Source of the DNA: Actinomycetota bacterium
Lineage (GTDB): Bacteria; Actinomycetota; Thermoleophilia; Gaiellales; Gaiellaceae
Length of the DNA stretch: 5,443 nucleotides
NCBI GenBank assembly: GCA_013695295.1
Contig: JACDAS010000240.1
Span: 1-5,443, forward strand
Direction of reading: 5' to 3'
Made by a program: the position numbers and the translations under genes
Shown here: positions 1 to 5,443 of the stretch, in pieces
Layout: the number at the start of each line of letters is the position of its first letter
Position numbering within the stretch: position 1 is the stretch's first letter
Notes under the pieces: model-generated
The model's database searches: none
The model's input: the letters and a program-made list of their open reading frames with translations, nothing else
Told to the model about the DNA's origin: nothing

Positions 1-1048
1 ATAACTGCCGCTCGCTGCGGCGCCTCCGGGCCCGTCCGGCGCCGAGCGCGAGCAGGCCGAGCACGAGCAGCGGGCCGGCGACGATCAGGCCGTAGAGGGC
101 CCAGAGGAGCTCCTTCGCCAGGACCCGGCCCGAGTCGTCGAGCGCCCGTCCGAGCCGGCTCGGCTCGGTGGCGGCGGTAGCCCGCGGCGGCGGCCTGAAC
201 GTCGTCAGCGAGAGCCTTGCCGTCGCCATCCGCCCCCGCTCGCCGGTCGCCTCATGTCGCCGCACGAGGGCGACGAGGTCTGCGCGCTGGCGGACGAGCT
301 GCAGCTCGAGCGCCGCGCGCTCGGAGGCCGGGAGCTCCTCGTCGCGCAGCCGGCGCTCCGTGCGCGCGATCAGCGTGCGAAGCCTTCCCGCCTGCTCGAC
401 CTGGCGGTCGTAGGCCTTCTGGACGTCCGTGAGGGAGATCGACTGCGACACGATCGTGCCGAGCTCCGAGAAAGCGAGAATCGCGTTCTGCATCCGGGCA
501 ACGGGGACCCTGACGACGATCACGGCATCTCCGCCCCGGACGCTCGGGGAGCTGTAGCGGACACTGCCGACGTAGCCGCCGAGCCGGCGGACGGTCCGCA
601 TCGTGCGCACGGTCGCCCGCGAGAGCTCGTCGAGGTTCGCGACGCGCAGGCGCATCTGGACGCGGTAGTCGACGAGGCGGCGCCCCGGGGGCAGGCTGGC
701 CCCCTGCTCGCGGTCTCGAGCCCCGGCCTTCAGGACTGGCTTCGCGTCCTCGGCCGCGGGGGGCGCGGTCTGCTCGACGGCGACGTCGACCGTCTTCCGC
801 TCGCCCGACGACACGAGGCCCTGCACCATCGCGGCGCTGACGACCGCGGCGAGCGAGACCGGCACGAGCACGAGCGCCGCCCGACGCAGGCGAACGCGCT
901 CGAGGAGCGAGGGACGTGGCTCGGCGGCCGGAGCCGCCGCGATCGCCCGGACCCGCTCGCGAAGCTCGGGCGGCGGCGCGAGGCGAGCCGAGCGAAGCTC
1001 CGAGACGAGGTCGGCAAAACGCTCGTCGATCAGCTCACGCGACGACAT
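1..1048 (-). CDS. DUF4349 membrane protein, possible anti-sigma factor (3' end beyond window)
   Basis: The frame stays open from the ATG at 1048-1046 to the left edge: 349 codons, no stop reached. Residues 1-55 are a charged, probably cytosolic segment (PPPELRERVRAIA at 25-37). A transmembrane helix follows at about 57-79, preceded by basic RVRLRR. Residues 80-120 are a Pro/Ala-rich linker. Residues 124-283 resemble the DUF4349 domain: LVDYRVQMRLRV at 125-136, a GGYV turn at 157-160, VPVARM at 181-186, an Arg/Glu-rich coiled coil at about 208-268, then a closing strand, ARLSLTTF (277-284). A second helix lies at about 314-337, followed by a basic tail (RARRRRSER). Basic flanks suggest both ends are cytosolic and the DUF4349 domain is outside. 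The start overlaps the sigma gene by 14 nt and has a good ribosome binding site. DUF4349 has no firmly known function. An anti-sigma role is inferred from position and topology; no HxxxCxxC zinc motif is present. Confidence 0.85.
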   Translation of the reverse strand, partial: MSSRELIDERFADLVSELRSARLAPPPELRERVRAIAAAPAAEPRPSLLERVRLRRAALVLVPVSLAAVVSAAMVQGLVSSGERKTVDVAVEQTAPPAAEDAKPVLKAGARDREQGASLPPGRRLVDYRVQMRLRVANLDELSRATVRTMRTVRRLGGYVGSVRYSSPSVRGGDAVIVVRVPVARMQNAILAFSELGTIVSQSISLTDVQKAYDRQVEQAGRLRTLIARTERRLRDEELPASERAALELQLVRQRADLVALVRRHEATGERGRMATARLSLTTFRPPPRATAATEPSRLGRALDDSGRVLAKELLWALYGLIVAGPLLVLGLLALGAGRARRRRSERQL

Positions 1049-1595
1049 CGTCCCCCACCTTCGCCTCGAGCCTGGCGAGCGCGCGATGCAGTCGCGTCGT
1101 GCAGGCGGTCCGGCTGATTCCGAGCAGGCGCGCGGCTCCCTCGACCTCGATGTCGAGAATCACCCGTAGCGCAATCACCTCGCGCTCGCCCGCCGAGAGG
1201 GAGCGAAGCGCCTCCTCGAGTCTTGGCGAGAGCCCCTCGCCGAAGGCGTCCTCGTACGTGTCCACGGGCTCGCTGCGGACATAGGCGGTCTCGCGGCGCC
1301 GGCGCCTGTCCTCGGCGCGGAAGTGGTCGAGCGCGGTCGACCGGGCGATCTGGCAGAGCCAGGTCTTCGCGCTCGCCCGGCGGGGGTCGTACCTGCGCCA
1401 GTGACGGCAGGCGCGTTCGAACGTCTCTGCTGTGAGCTCTTCGGCCACGGCTCTGTCTCCCGTGAAGTAGAGAAGGTAGGAGTGCACGTCGGCGAGGTGC
1501 TGCTCGGCCACGCTGGCGAAGCTCCGCTCCTGCGGGGCCGTACTCGCCGGCGACCCGGAGACCGTCACCGTCTGCACACCCTCTCTACGCCGCAC
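1035..1595 (-). CDS. ECF-type sigma-70 family RNA polymerase sigma factor
   Basis: The 186-residue length and two-domain layout match an ECF (group 4) sigma factor, which directs RNA polymerase to a small set of promoters. Sigma region 2 spans about 28-100: AEELTAETFERA (51-62) is the typical region 2.2 core-binding helix, and TWLCQIARSTALDHFR (78-93) is the region 2.3/2.4 segment that melts and reads the -10 element. An acidic linker (about 104-123) leads to sigma region 4 at about 124-180, with LSAGEREVIALR (133-144) and a helix-turn-helix at about 151-172 (GAARLLGISRTACTTRLHRAL). No extra C-terminal domain is present. The stop (TGA) lies inside the next gene, the DUF4349 protein, so the two are probably co-translated; this neighbour is the best candidate regulator. 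The start is uncertain: GTG at 1595 gives the longest form, but GTG at 1568-1566 (177 residues) is better placed behind an AGAGAGGG sequence. Target promoters cannot be told from the sequence. Confidence 0.93.
   Translation of the reverse strand: MRRREGVQTVTVSGSPASTAPQERSFASVAEQHLADVHSYLLYFTGDRAVAEELTAETFERACRHWRRYDPRRASAKTWLCQIARSTALDHFRAEDRRRRRETAYVRSEPVDTYEDAFGEGLSPRLEEALRSLSAGEREVIALRVILDIEVEGAARLLGISRTACTTRLHRALARLEAKVGDDVVA
1051..1061 (-). promoter_or_regulatory. Ribosome binding site of the DUF4349 gene
   Basis: Read on the minus strand this is AAGGTGGGGGA, ending 2 nt before the ATG at 1048; the AAGG core sits 9 nt upstream. It lies inside the last codons of the sigma gene. It is the clearest Shine-Dalgarno-like sequence in the window and supports this ATG as the start, with translation probably coupled to that of the sigma factor. 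Confidence 0.6.
1579..1586 (-). promoter_or_regulatory. Possible ribosome binding site deciding the sigma factor start
   Basis: The minus strand reads AGAGAGGG here. It lies 10 nt before the GTG at 1568-1566 and only 1 nt before the GTG at 1577-1575, and it is inside the coding region if translation starts at 1595. This favours 1568 as the true start and would shorten the protein by nine residues, all before the first conserved domain. Confidence 0.4.
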
Positions 1596-1607
1596 GCACC
1601 GCCCGCG

Positions 1608-2495
1608 TCACAGCGCGGCAGCGCGCACGGCCTCCTCGTAGATCCGGTCCCGGCCGTAGATCTCGAGCTCGTCCGAGAGCAGGTCGCTCGGCGTCTTCGG
1701 CTCACCGGGCGGCTGCTGGACGGGGATCCCGTCGACGACGATCGCCGTGATTGTCTCGTCCGGCTCGAGCGCGAGCGAGATGTCGCGCCCGAGCCGCCCG
1801 CGCAACCAGCCCCCAAGGAGCAGGCCCGTCGCCCGCGGGCCTCGGACGCGGAGCTCGGAGAGCTCCGCGATCCCGGGCCAGAGCCCGGCGAGCACGCGGC
1901 GCCACCGCTGCGTGCGGGACCAGGCGATGTCCGAGACCGCAACCCGATCGAAGAGGTTTGCCAGGCGGGGATAGGCAGCCGGCAGGTCGTCCCACTCGGT
2001 CGAGTCGACGACCAGGCGGTCGGCGATGCCGATCAGCTGCTCGAGGGGCCCCTCGCCGAAGGGTGGCTGCCCGCGCCAGCGCAGGAAGACGGGCAGGTCG
2101 TGCATCAGGAGCGGCGAGACGATGCTCGCCGGAGCCTCGGCGCGGCGTCCGTGCAGGTCGATCCGGATCACCTCCGCCGAGACGTGCCGGCAGACCCCTT
2201 TCAGCCGGTACGACTCGACAGCGATCTCGACGTCGATCGCATCGCGCTCCGGCTCCGGGTGGGGGTAGAGGACGATCGCACGCGAGGGATGCCGCTCGTC
2301 GAGCCCCTTCAGAACCTCCTCGACCGCCGCGCGCCAGCGCTCCGGCACCCACACGAGGTGCGTCAGCACGCTGGTGCGGAGATCCGGGCCGTCCTCGTCG
2401 TGCACGTCGCGGTCGCGGAGCTGCGCAAGCGCCCGCCCGACGTCGGCGAGCCGGACGTTCCGTCCCTGCCACCGGTCGACGTGCGCGAGCGGCAC
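1608..2495 (-). CDS. opcA: Glucose-6-phosphate dehydrogenase assembly protein OpcA
   Basis: OpcA is a non-catalytic helper needed for full glucose-6-phosphate dehydrogenase activity in cyanobacteria, and it is found beside zwf in many actinobacteria. The 295 residues fit the usual size of about 300. Family-typical segments in order are TSVLTHLVWV (41-50), HPSRAIVL (69-76), a middle region with ICR-like SAEVIRIDLHG (106-116), LPVFLRWRG (134-142), ADRLVVDS (158-165), LLLGGWLRGRLG (225-236) and an acidic C-terminal helix, DELEIYGRDRIYEEAV (275-290). No signal peptide or membrane segment is visible, so it is cytosolic. It starts 36 nt after the zwf stop, which strongly supports the name. The GTG start at 2495-2493 is the first possible start after an in-frame TAA (2501-2499), and AAGG lies 9 nt upstream. 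The sigma factor gene follows after 12 nt (39 nt if the shorter start is used). Confidence 0.94.
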   Translation of the reverse strand: MPLAHVDRWQGRNVRLADVGRALAQLRDRDVHDEDGPDLRTSVLTHLVWVPERWRAAVEEVLKGLDERHPSRAIVLYPHPEPERDAIDVEIAVESYRLKGVCRHVSAEVIRIDLHGRRAEAPASIVSPLLMHDLPVFLRWRGQPPFGEGPLEQLIGIADRLVVDSTEWDDLPAAYPRLANLFDRVAVSDIAWSRTQRWRRVLAGLWPGIAELSELRVRGPRATGLLLGGWLRGRLGRDISLALEPDETITAIVVDGIPVQQPPGEPKTPSDLLSDELEIYGRDRIYEEAVRAAAL

Positions 2496-2504
2496 TAGTT
2501 AGGG

Positions 2505-2508
2505 CCTT
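2505..2508 (-). promoter_or_regulatory. Weak ribosome binding site of opcA
   Basis: AAGG on the minus strand, 9 nt before the GTG start of opcA, within the 36-nt zwf-opcA gap. It is short but well spaced, and it is the only Shine-Dalgarno-like sequence in the gap. Confidence 0.35.
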
Positions 2509-2531
2509 GTCCAGTGACGTTGCCGAGGCAC

Positions 2532-4058
2532 TTAGTTCCGGCGCCAGGCGCGCCCGGCGCGCGCCAGGAGCTCCTCGGCGGAGGGCGGGCCCCAGGTACC
2601 CGCGTCGTAGTTGGGAAAGCCGGGCCGGTCGCGCTGCCACGCGGCCACGATCGCGTCCACGAGCGCCCACTGCTCGTCGACCTCGTCCGCGCGCGTGAAC
2701 AGCGTCGCGTCGCCGAGCAGGGTGTCGAGGATCAGCCGCTCGTACGCCTCCGGAAGGCCGGTCCGGAAGGCGCCCCCGTAGAGGAAGTCCATGTGCACGG
2801 TGCGGATCGTCATCCCCTGTCCGGGAACCTTCGCGCCGATCGCGAGCGAGACGCCCTCGTCAGGCTGCACCTGGACGATCAGGACGTTCGGGCGCAGACC
2901 CTCCGCCGCGAGCTCCTCGAACGGCGGGTGGGGCGCGCGCTTGAAGTGGATCGCGATCGTCGTCTCGCGACGCGGCAGGCGCTTGCCGACGCGAACGTAG
3001 AACGGGGTGTCCGCCCACCGCCAGTTGTCGACGTAGAGCTCGGCGGCGACGAACGTCTCGGTCATCGAGTCGGGCGCAACCCGTGGCTCCTCGCGGTAGC
3101 CCGCAACCTCCTCGCCCTCGACGAAGCCGCGTCCGTACTGACCGCGGACGACCGTGCTCGGCCCGGGCGTCTGCATCGAGCGCAGCACCTTCACCTTCTC
3201 GTTTCGCACCGAGTCCGCGGTGAAGTCGATCGGGGGCTCCATCGCGGTCAGCGCCAGCAGCTGGAGCAGGTGGTTCTGGAAGATGTCCCGGATCGCCCCG
3301 GCCTGCTCGTAGAACTCTGCGCGGTCCTCGATGCCGATCGACTCGGCGACGGTGATCTGGACGTGGTCGACGAACTGGCGGTTCCAGATCGGCTCGAAGA
3401 TCCCGTTGGCGAAGCGGAGAGCCAGCATGTTCTGCACGGTCTCCTTGCCGAGGTAGTGGTCGATCCGGAAGATCTCCCGCTCGGAGAAGTGACAGTGGAT
3501 CCGCTCGTTCAGGTCGGTCGCCGACGCACGGTCCCGCCCGAACGGCTTCTCGACGACGAGTCGCGTCCACCCCTCGGTCTCGCGCCGCTTGCCGAGCTCG
3601 TCCGCGAGGTTCGCGATCGCCCCCGGCGGCACGGCCAAGTAGTAGACGCGGTTGCCGTTCGTGCCCCGCTCGGCGTCGAGCGCGTTCAGGGCTCGGGTCA
3701 GGCGCTCCCAGCCACCGGGGTCGTCGAACTCGCTCGTCACGTACCGCATGCCCGCGGCGAGCTCCTGCCAGACGTCTTCTCGCAGCTCGTCGCGGGAGTG
3801 CTCCTCGACCGCCTCGCGCATCCGCTGCCGGAAATCCTCGTCGGACTCCTCGGTCCGGGCGATCCCGACGATCGCGAACCGCTCGGGGAGCAGCCGCCGG
3901 ACCGCGAGCGAGTAGATCGCCGGGAAGAGCTTGCGCGTCGTCAGATCGCCTGAGGCGCCGAAGATGACGAGCGCGCAGGGATCGGGGCGCCGGCGAAGCC
4001 GGAGACCCTCGAGCAGGGGGTTCTCGGCCTCGACCACCGCCTGATCGGTCTCGGCCAC
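2532..4058 (-). CDS. zwf: Glucose-6-phosphate 1-dehydrogenase
   Basis: Cytosolic enzyme oxidising glucose-6-phosphate to 6-phosphogluconolactone, the entry step of the oxidative pentose phosphate pathway and a main NADPH source. The 508 residues are full length. The N-terminal Rossmann domain carries GASGDLTTRKL (34-44) for the nucleotide. GIAR (65-68) places an Arg where the Leuconostoc enzyme uses one to bind the NADP phosphate. EKPFGRD (170-176) and RIDHYLGKE (198-206) form the substrate site, the latter being the family signature. H263 in FQNHLLQ is the expected catalytic base. RVGKRL (356-361) and DFLYGGAFRTGLPEAYERL (424-442) are conserved in the C-terminal domain. The TAA stop is at 2534-2532. 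The start is GTG at 4058, the first start after an in-frame TAG at 4070-4068, but no clear ribosome binding site precedes it. GTG at 4037-4035 (codon 8) would give MVEAENPLL and is also plausible. Translation may be coupled to the acetyltransferase gene, which ends 21 nt upstream. Confidence 0.98.
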   Translation of the reverse strand: MAETDQAVVEAENPLLEGLRLRRRPDPCALVIFGASGDLTTRKLFPAIYSLAVRRLLPERFAIVGIARTEESDEDFRQRMREAVEEHSRDELREDVWQELAAGMRYVTSEFDDPGGWERLTRALNALDAERGTNGNRVYYLAVPPGAIANLADELGKRRETEGWTRLVVEKPFGRDRASATDLNERIHCHFSEREIFRIDHYLGKETVQNMLALRFANGIFEPIWNRQFVDHVQITVAESIGIEDRAEFYEQAGAIRDIFQNHLLQLLALTAMEPPIDFTADSVRNEKVKVLRSMQTPGPSTVVRGQYGRGFVEGEEVAGYREEPRVAPDSMTETFVAAELYVDNWRWADTPFYVRVGKRLPRRETTIAIHFKRAPHPPFEELAAEGLRPNVLIVQVQPDEGVSLAIGAKVPGQGMTIRTVHMDFLYGGAFRTGLPEAYERLILDTLLGDATLFTRADEVDEQWALVDAIVAAWQRDRPGFPNYDAGTWGPPSAEELLARAGRAWRRN

Positions 4059-4079
4059 GCCCGGAGCCTAGATGGTTGA

Positions 4080-4625
4080 TCAGACCCGGCGAACGACGCG
4101 CGCGGGGTTGCCGACGACGACCGTTCGTGGCGGCACGTCACGGACGACGACGCTGCCCGCCCCCACCGTCGCCCCCTCGCCGACCGTCACCCCCGGGCCG
4201 AGGATGGCGCCGCCTCCGATCCAGGCTCCATCGCCGACCGAAACCGGCAGCGCGTACTCGCGGCCCGTCAGCCTGCCCTCCGGCTCGACCGGGTGGGTGG
4301 CCGCGTAGATCTGCACAGCAGGGCCGATCAGGACATCGTCGCCGATCACGACGCGGTTGCAGTCGAGGATGACGCAGTTCGTGTTCAGGAACGCCCTCGC
4401 GCCGATCTCGATGTGCTCTCCGTAGTCGCAGAAAAAGGGAGGCACGACCACCGCACCCTCGCCGAGGCCGCCGAGCAGGTCGCGCAGGATCTCCCTGCGA
4501 CGGTGGCGGTCGGCCTCGCCTGCGAAGGCGCGAAGCAGCGCCCGCGACCGGCCCGCAGCGGCCTGCAGCTCCGGGTCGCCCGGGTCGTACAGCTCCCCCG
4601 CGAGCATCCGCTCGCGCTCGGTCAT
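4080..4625 (-). CDS. Sugar O-acetyltransferase, LacA/Maa/NodL type (hexapeptide repeat)
   Basis: Members of this family transfer acetyl from acetyl-CoA to a sugar hydroxyl (galactosides, maltose/glucose or Nod factors) and work as cytosolic trimers. The 181 residues match the usual ~185. Residues 3-55 are the helical maltose-acetyltransferase-type N-terminal domain, beginning TERERMLAGELYDPGDPEL. A left-handed beta-helix follows: PPFFCDYGEHIEIG (62-75), NTNCVILD (81-88), VVIGDDVLIGP (92-102), then C-terminal hexapeptide turns IGGGAILGPGVTVGEGATVG (136-155) and VPPRTVVVGNPARVVR (164-179). H111 in YAATHP corresponds to the catalytic His115 of E. coli LacA, and N83 matches the conserved sugar-site Asn. 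The gene appears intact. Its ATG overlaps the gnd stop (ATGA), implying coupled translation, and zwf starts 21 nt downstream. The substrate is unknown: family assignment is firm, but a role for acetylated sugars in the pentose phosphate pathway is only inferred from position. Confidence 0.95.
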   Translation of the reverse strand: MTERERMLAGELYDPGDPELQAAAGRSRALLRAFAGEADRHRRREILRDLLGGLGEGAVVVPPFFCDYGEHIEIGARAFLNTNCVILDCNRVVIGDDVLIGPAVQIYAATHPVEPEGRLTGREYALPVSVGDGAWIGGGAILGPGVTVGEGATVGAGSVVVRDVPPRTVVVGNPARVVRRV

Positions 4626-5443
4626 CCGGACTTGACCGCGTGCCCGCCGAACTGGGCCCGCAGTGCGGCGCTCACCTTGGCCGCGAACGACTCGTCCTGA
4701 CGGGAGGCGAAGCGGGCATAGAGCGCGGCGGTGATCGCCGGGGCCGGCACGCTCTCGTTGATCGCCTCGAAGAGCGTCCAGCGGCCCTCGCCCGAGTCCT
4801 CGACGTAGCCGGCGATCTGCTCGAGATCCTTCCCCCCCGCTTCGAACGCGGCGTGCAGGAGCTCCAGCAGCCAGCTGCGCACGACCGAGCCGTAGCGCCA
4901 GATGCCGGCAATCTGCTCGAGGTCGAGATCGAGGCCCGAGGCCCGCATGATCTCGAAGCCCTCCCCGTAGGCCTGCATCAGGCCGTACTCGATGCCGTTG
5001 TGCACCATCTTGACGAAGTGCCCCGCGCCCGCGGGACCGACGTGGGCGTAGCCGTCGGGCGGCGCCAGGGAGCGGAAAACCGGCTCGAGGAGCGTCACGG
5101 GACGCTCGTCTCCGCCCACCATCAGGCAGTAGCCGTTCTCGAGTCCCCAGACCCCGCCCGAGACACCCGCGTCGACGAAACCGACCCCGCGGGCCGCCGC
5201 CTCCCCGGCGCGCCGCTGCGAGTCGCGGAAGTTGGCGTTGCCCCCGTCGACGATCGCATCGCCGTCGCCGAGCAGGCCGAGCAGCTCCTGGAAAGCGTTC
5301 TCCGTGATCTCTCCGGCAGGGATCATCAGCCAGACGGCCCGTGGGGGCTCGAGCTGGCCGGCGAGCTCGGCGAGCGTGCCGGCCGTCGACTCGACCTTCG
5401 GGTCGAACGTCCGTACCTCGTGCCCGTCGCGGCGGAGCCGCTC
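4622..5443 (-). CDS. gnd: 6-phosphogluconate dehydrogenase, short form, probably NAD+-dependent (5' end beyond window)
   Basis: Catalyses oxidative decarboxylation of 6-phosphogluconate to ribulose-5-phosphate and CO2 in the cytosol. The frame is open from the right edge; 273 codons are visible and about 20 residues, including the GxGxxG nucleotide loop, are missing. Numbering from the first visible codon: RTFDP (11-15) ends the second Rossmann strand, AVWLMIPAGE (36-45) and IVDGGNANF (64-72) follow, and VDAGVSGGVWGLENGYCLM (90-108) holds the SGG substrate loop. GHFVKMVHNGIEYGLMQ (141-157) carries the catalytic Lys145 and Glu152 (seven residues apart, as Lys183/Glu190 in the sheep enzyme). 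The C-terminal helical part ends soon after GRWTLFEAINESVPAP (220-235), so this is the ~300-residue form without the duplicated domain of the 470-residue enzymes. Asp14 at the end of the second strand, where NADP enzymes usually have Asn-Arg-Thr, suggests NAD+ preference. The internal ATG at 5326-5324 is not the start, because conserved sequence continues upstream. The TGA overlaps the acetyltransferase ATG. Confidence 0.97.
   Translation of the reverse strand, partial: ERLRRDGHEVRTFDPKVESTAGTLAELAGQLEPPRAVWLMIPAGEITENAFQELLGLLGDGDAIVDGGNANFRDSQRRAGEAAARGVGFVDAGVSGGVWGLENGYCLMVGGDERPVTLLEPVFRSLAPPDGYAHVGPAGAGHFVKMVHNGIEYGLMQAYGEGFEIMRASGLDLDLEQIAGIWRYGSVVRSWLLELLHAAFEAGGKDLEQIAGYVEDSGEGRWTLFEAINESVPAPAITAALYARFASRQDESFAAKVSAALRAQFGGHAVKSG

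Larger units (their letters stand above)
1..5443 (-). other. Probable single operon: gnd - acetyltransferase - zwf - opcA - ECF sigma - DUF4349
   Basis: Six co-directional genes are separated by -4, 21, 36, 12 (or 39) and -14 nt. None of the gaps holds a recognisable stem-loop terminator, and there is no space for a full promoter outside coding sequence. This implies one transcript that starts to the right of the window and may continue past the left edge. A sigma factor promoter inside opcA cannot be excluded from the sequence alone. Confidence 0.65.

Noticed and set aside
1..7. Possible stop codon TAA near the left edge for the DUF4349 gene
   Set aside because: In the gene's frame the last codons read CAG TTA, so the frame is still open at the window edge and the gene continues outside.
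254..1117. Plus-strand open frame at the left end (287 codons)
   Set aside because: The opposite strand carries an uninterrupted DUF4349 frame with two plausible membrane helices and a good ribosome binding site. The plus-strand product is low-complexity, rich in Arg, Asp and His, and shows no domain.
1323..2498. Long plus-strand open frame opposite opcA and the sigma gene (391 codons)
   Set aside because: It spans two convincing minus-strand genes and has no domain of its own, so it is a shadow frame.
2518..2530. Small inverted repeat (TGCC TC GGCA) in the zwf-opcA gap as a possible terminator
   Set aside because: The stem is only four base pairs with a two-base loop and no following T-run, so it cannot be supported as a terminator or attenuator.
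1702..2670. Second minus-strand frame overlapping opcA (322 codons)
   Set aside because: It runs in another frame through opcA and into the end of zwf. Its product is dominated by Arg/Ala/Pro runs, typical of an off-frame reading of GC-rich codons.
2514..3953. Long plus-strand open frame opposite zwf (479 codons)
   Set aside because: The minus strand here encodes a full-length Zwf with all family motifs. The plus-strand translation is Arg/Leu/Val/Asp-rich with no recognisable domain, as expected of an antisense shadow in high-GC DNA.

Overview
This window is high-GC DNA (roughly 70% by eye) that is almost completely coding. All six genes lie on the minus strand, so transcription runs from the right edge to the left edge. 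An OpcA protein next to Zwf, a short-form 6-phosphogluconate dehydrogenase, frequent GTG starts and an ECF sigma/DUF4349 pair together suggest a chromosomal segment of an actinobacterium. Thermoleophilia (Gaiellales/Solirubrobacterales-like) is my best guess, from general familiarity only.

Layout in the direction of transcription: (1) gnd, short-form 6-phosphogluconate dehydrogenase, its first ~20 residues beyond the right edge (5443-4622); (2) a LacA/Maa-type sugar O-acetyltransferase (4625-4080), joined to gnd by an ATGA overlap; (3) zwf, glucose-6-phosphate dehydrogenase (4058-2532), 21 nt downstream; (4) opcA, the G6PDH assembly/activator protein (2495-1608), after a 36-nt gap; (5) an ECF-type sigma-70 factor (1595-1035; a start at 1568 is also plausible); (6) a two-transmembrane DUF4349 protein with a short cytosolic N-terminus (1048 to past the left edge), overlapping the sigma gene by 14 nt. 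The longest gap is 36 nt, so there is no room for a conventional promoter region or terminator between genes. No RNA gene, mobile element, repeat array or CRISPR was seen.

Functionally, genes 1, 3 and 4 form the oxidative pentose phosphate branch: Zwf oxidises glucose-6-phosphate with OpcA as helper, and Gnd decarboxylates 6-phosphogluconate to ribulose-5-phosphate. The lactonase (pgl) is not in the window. Genes 5 and 6 look like a sigma factor and a membrane partner that may act as a non-zinc anti-sigma factor. The metabolic genes are ordinary. The points worth a second look are the fusion of a regulatory sigma/DUF4349 module to a redox-metabolism operon, the acetyltransferase embedded between gnd and zwf, and the probable NAD+ preference of Gnd.
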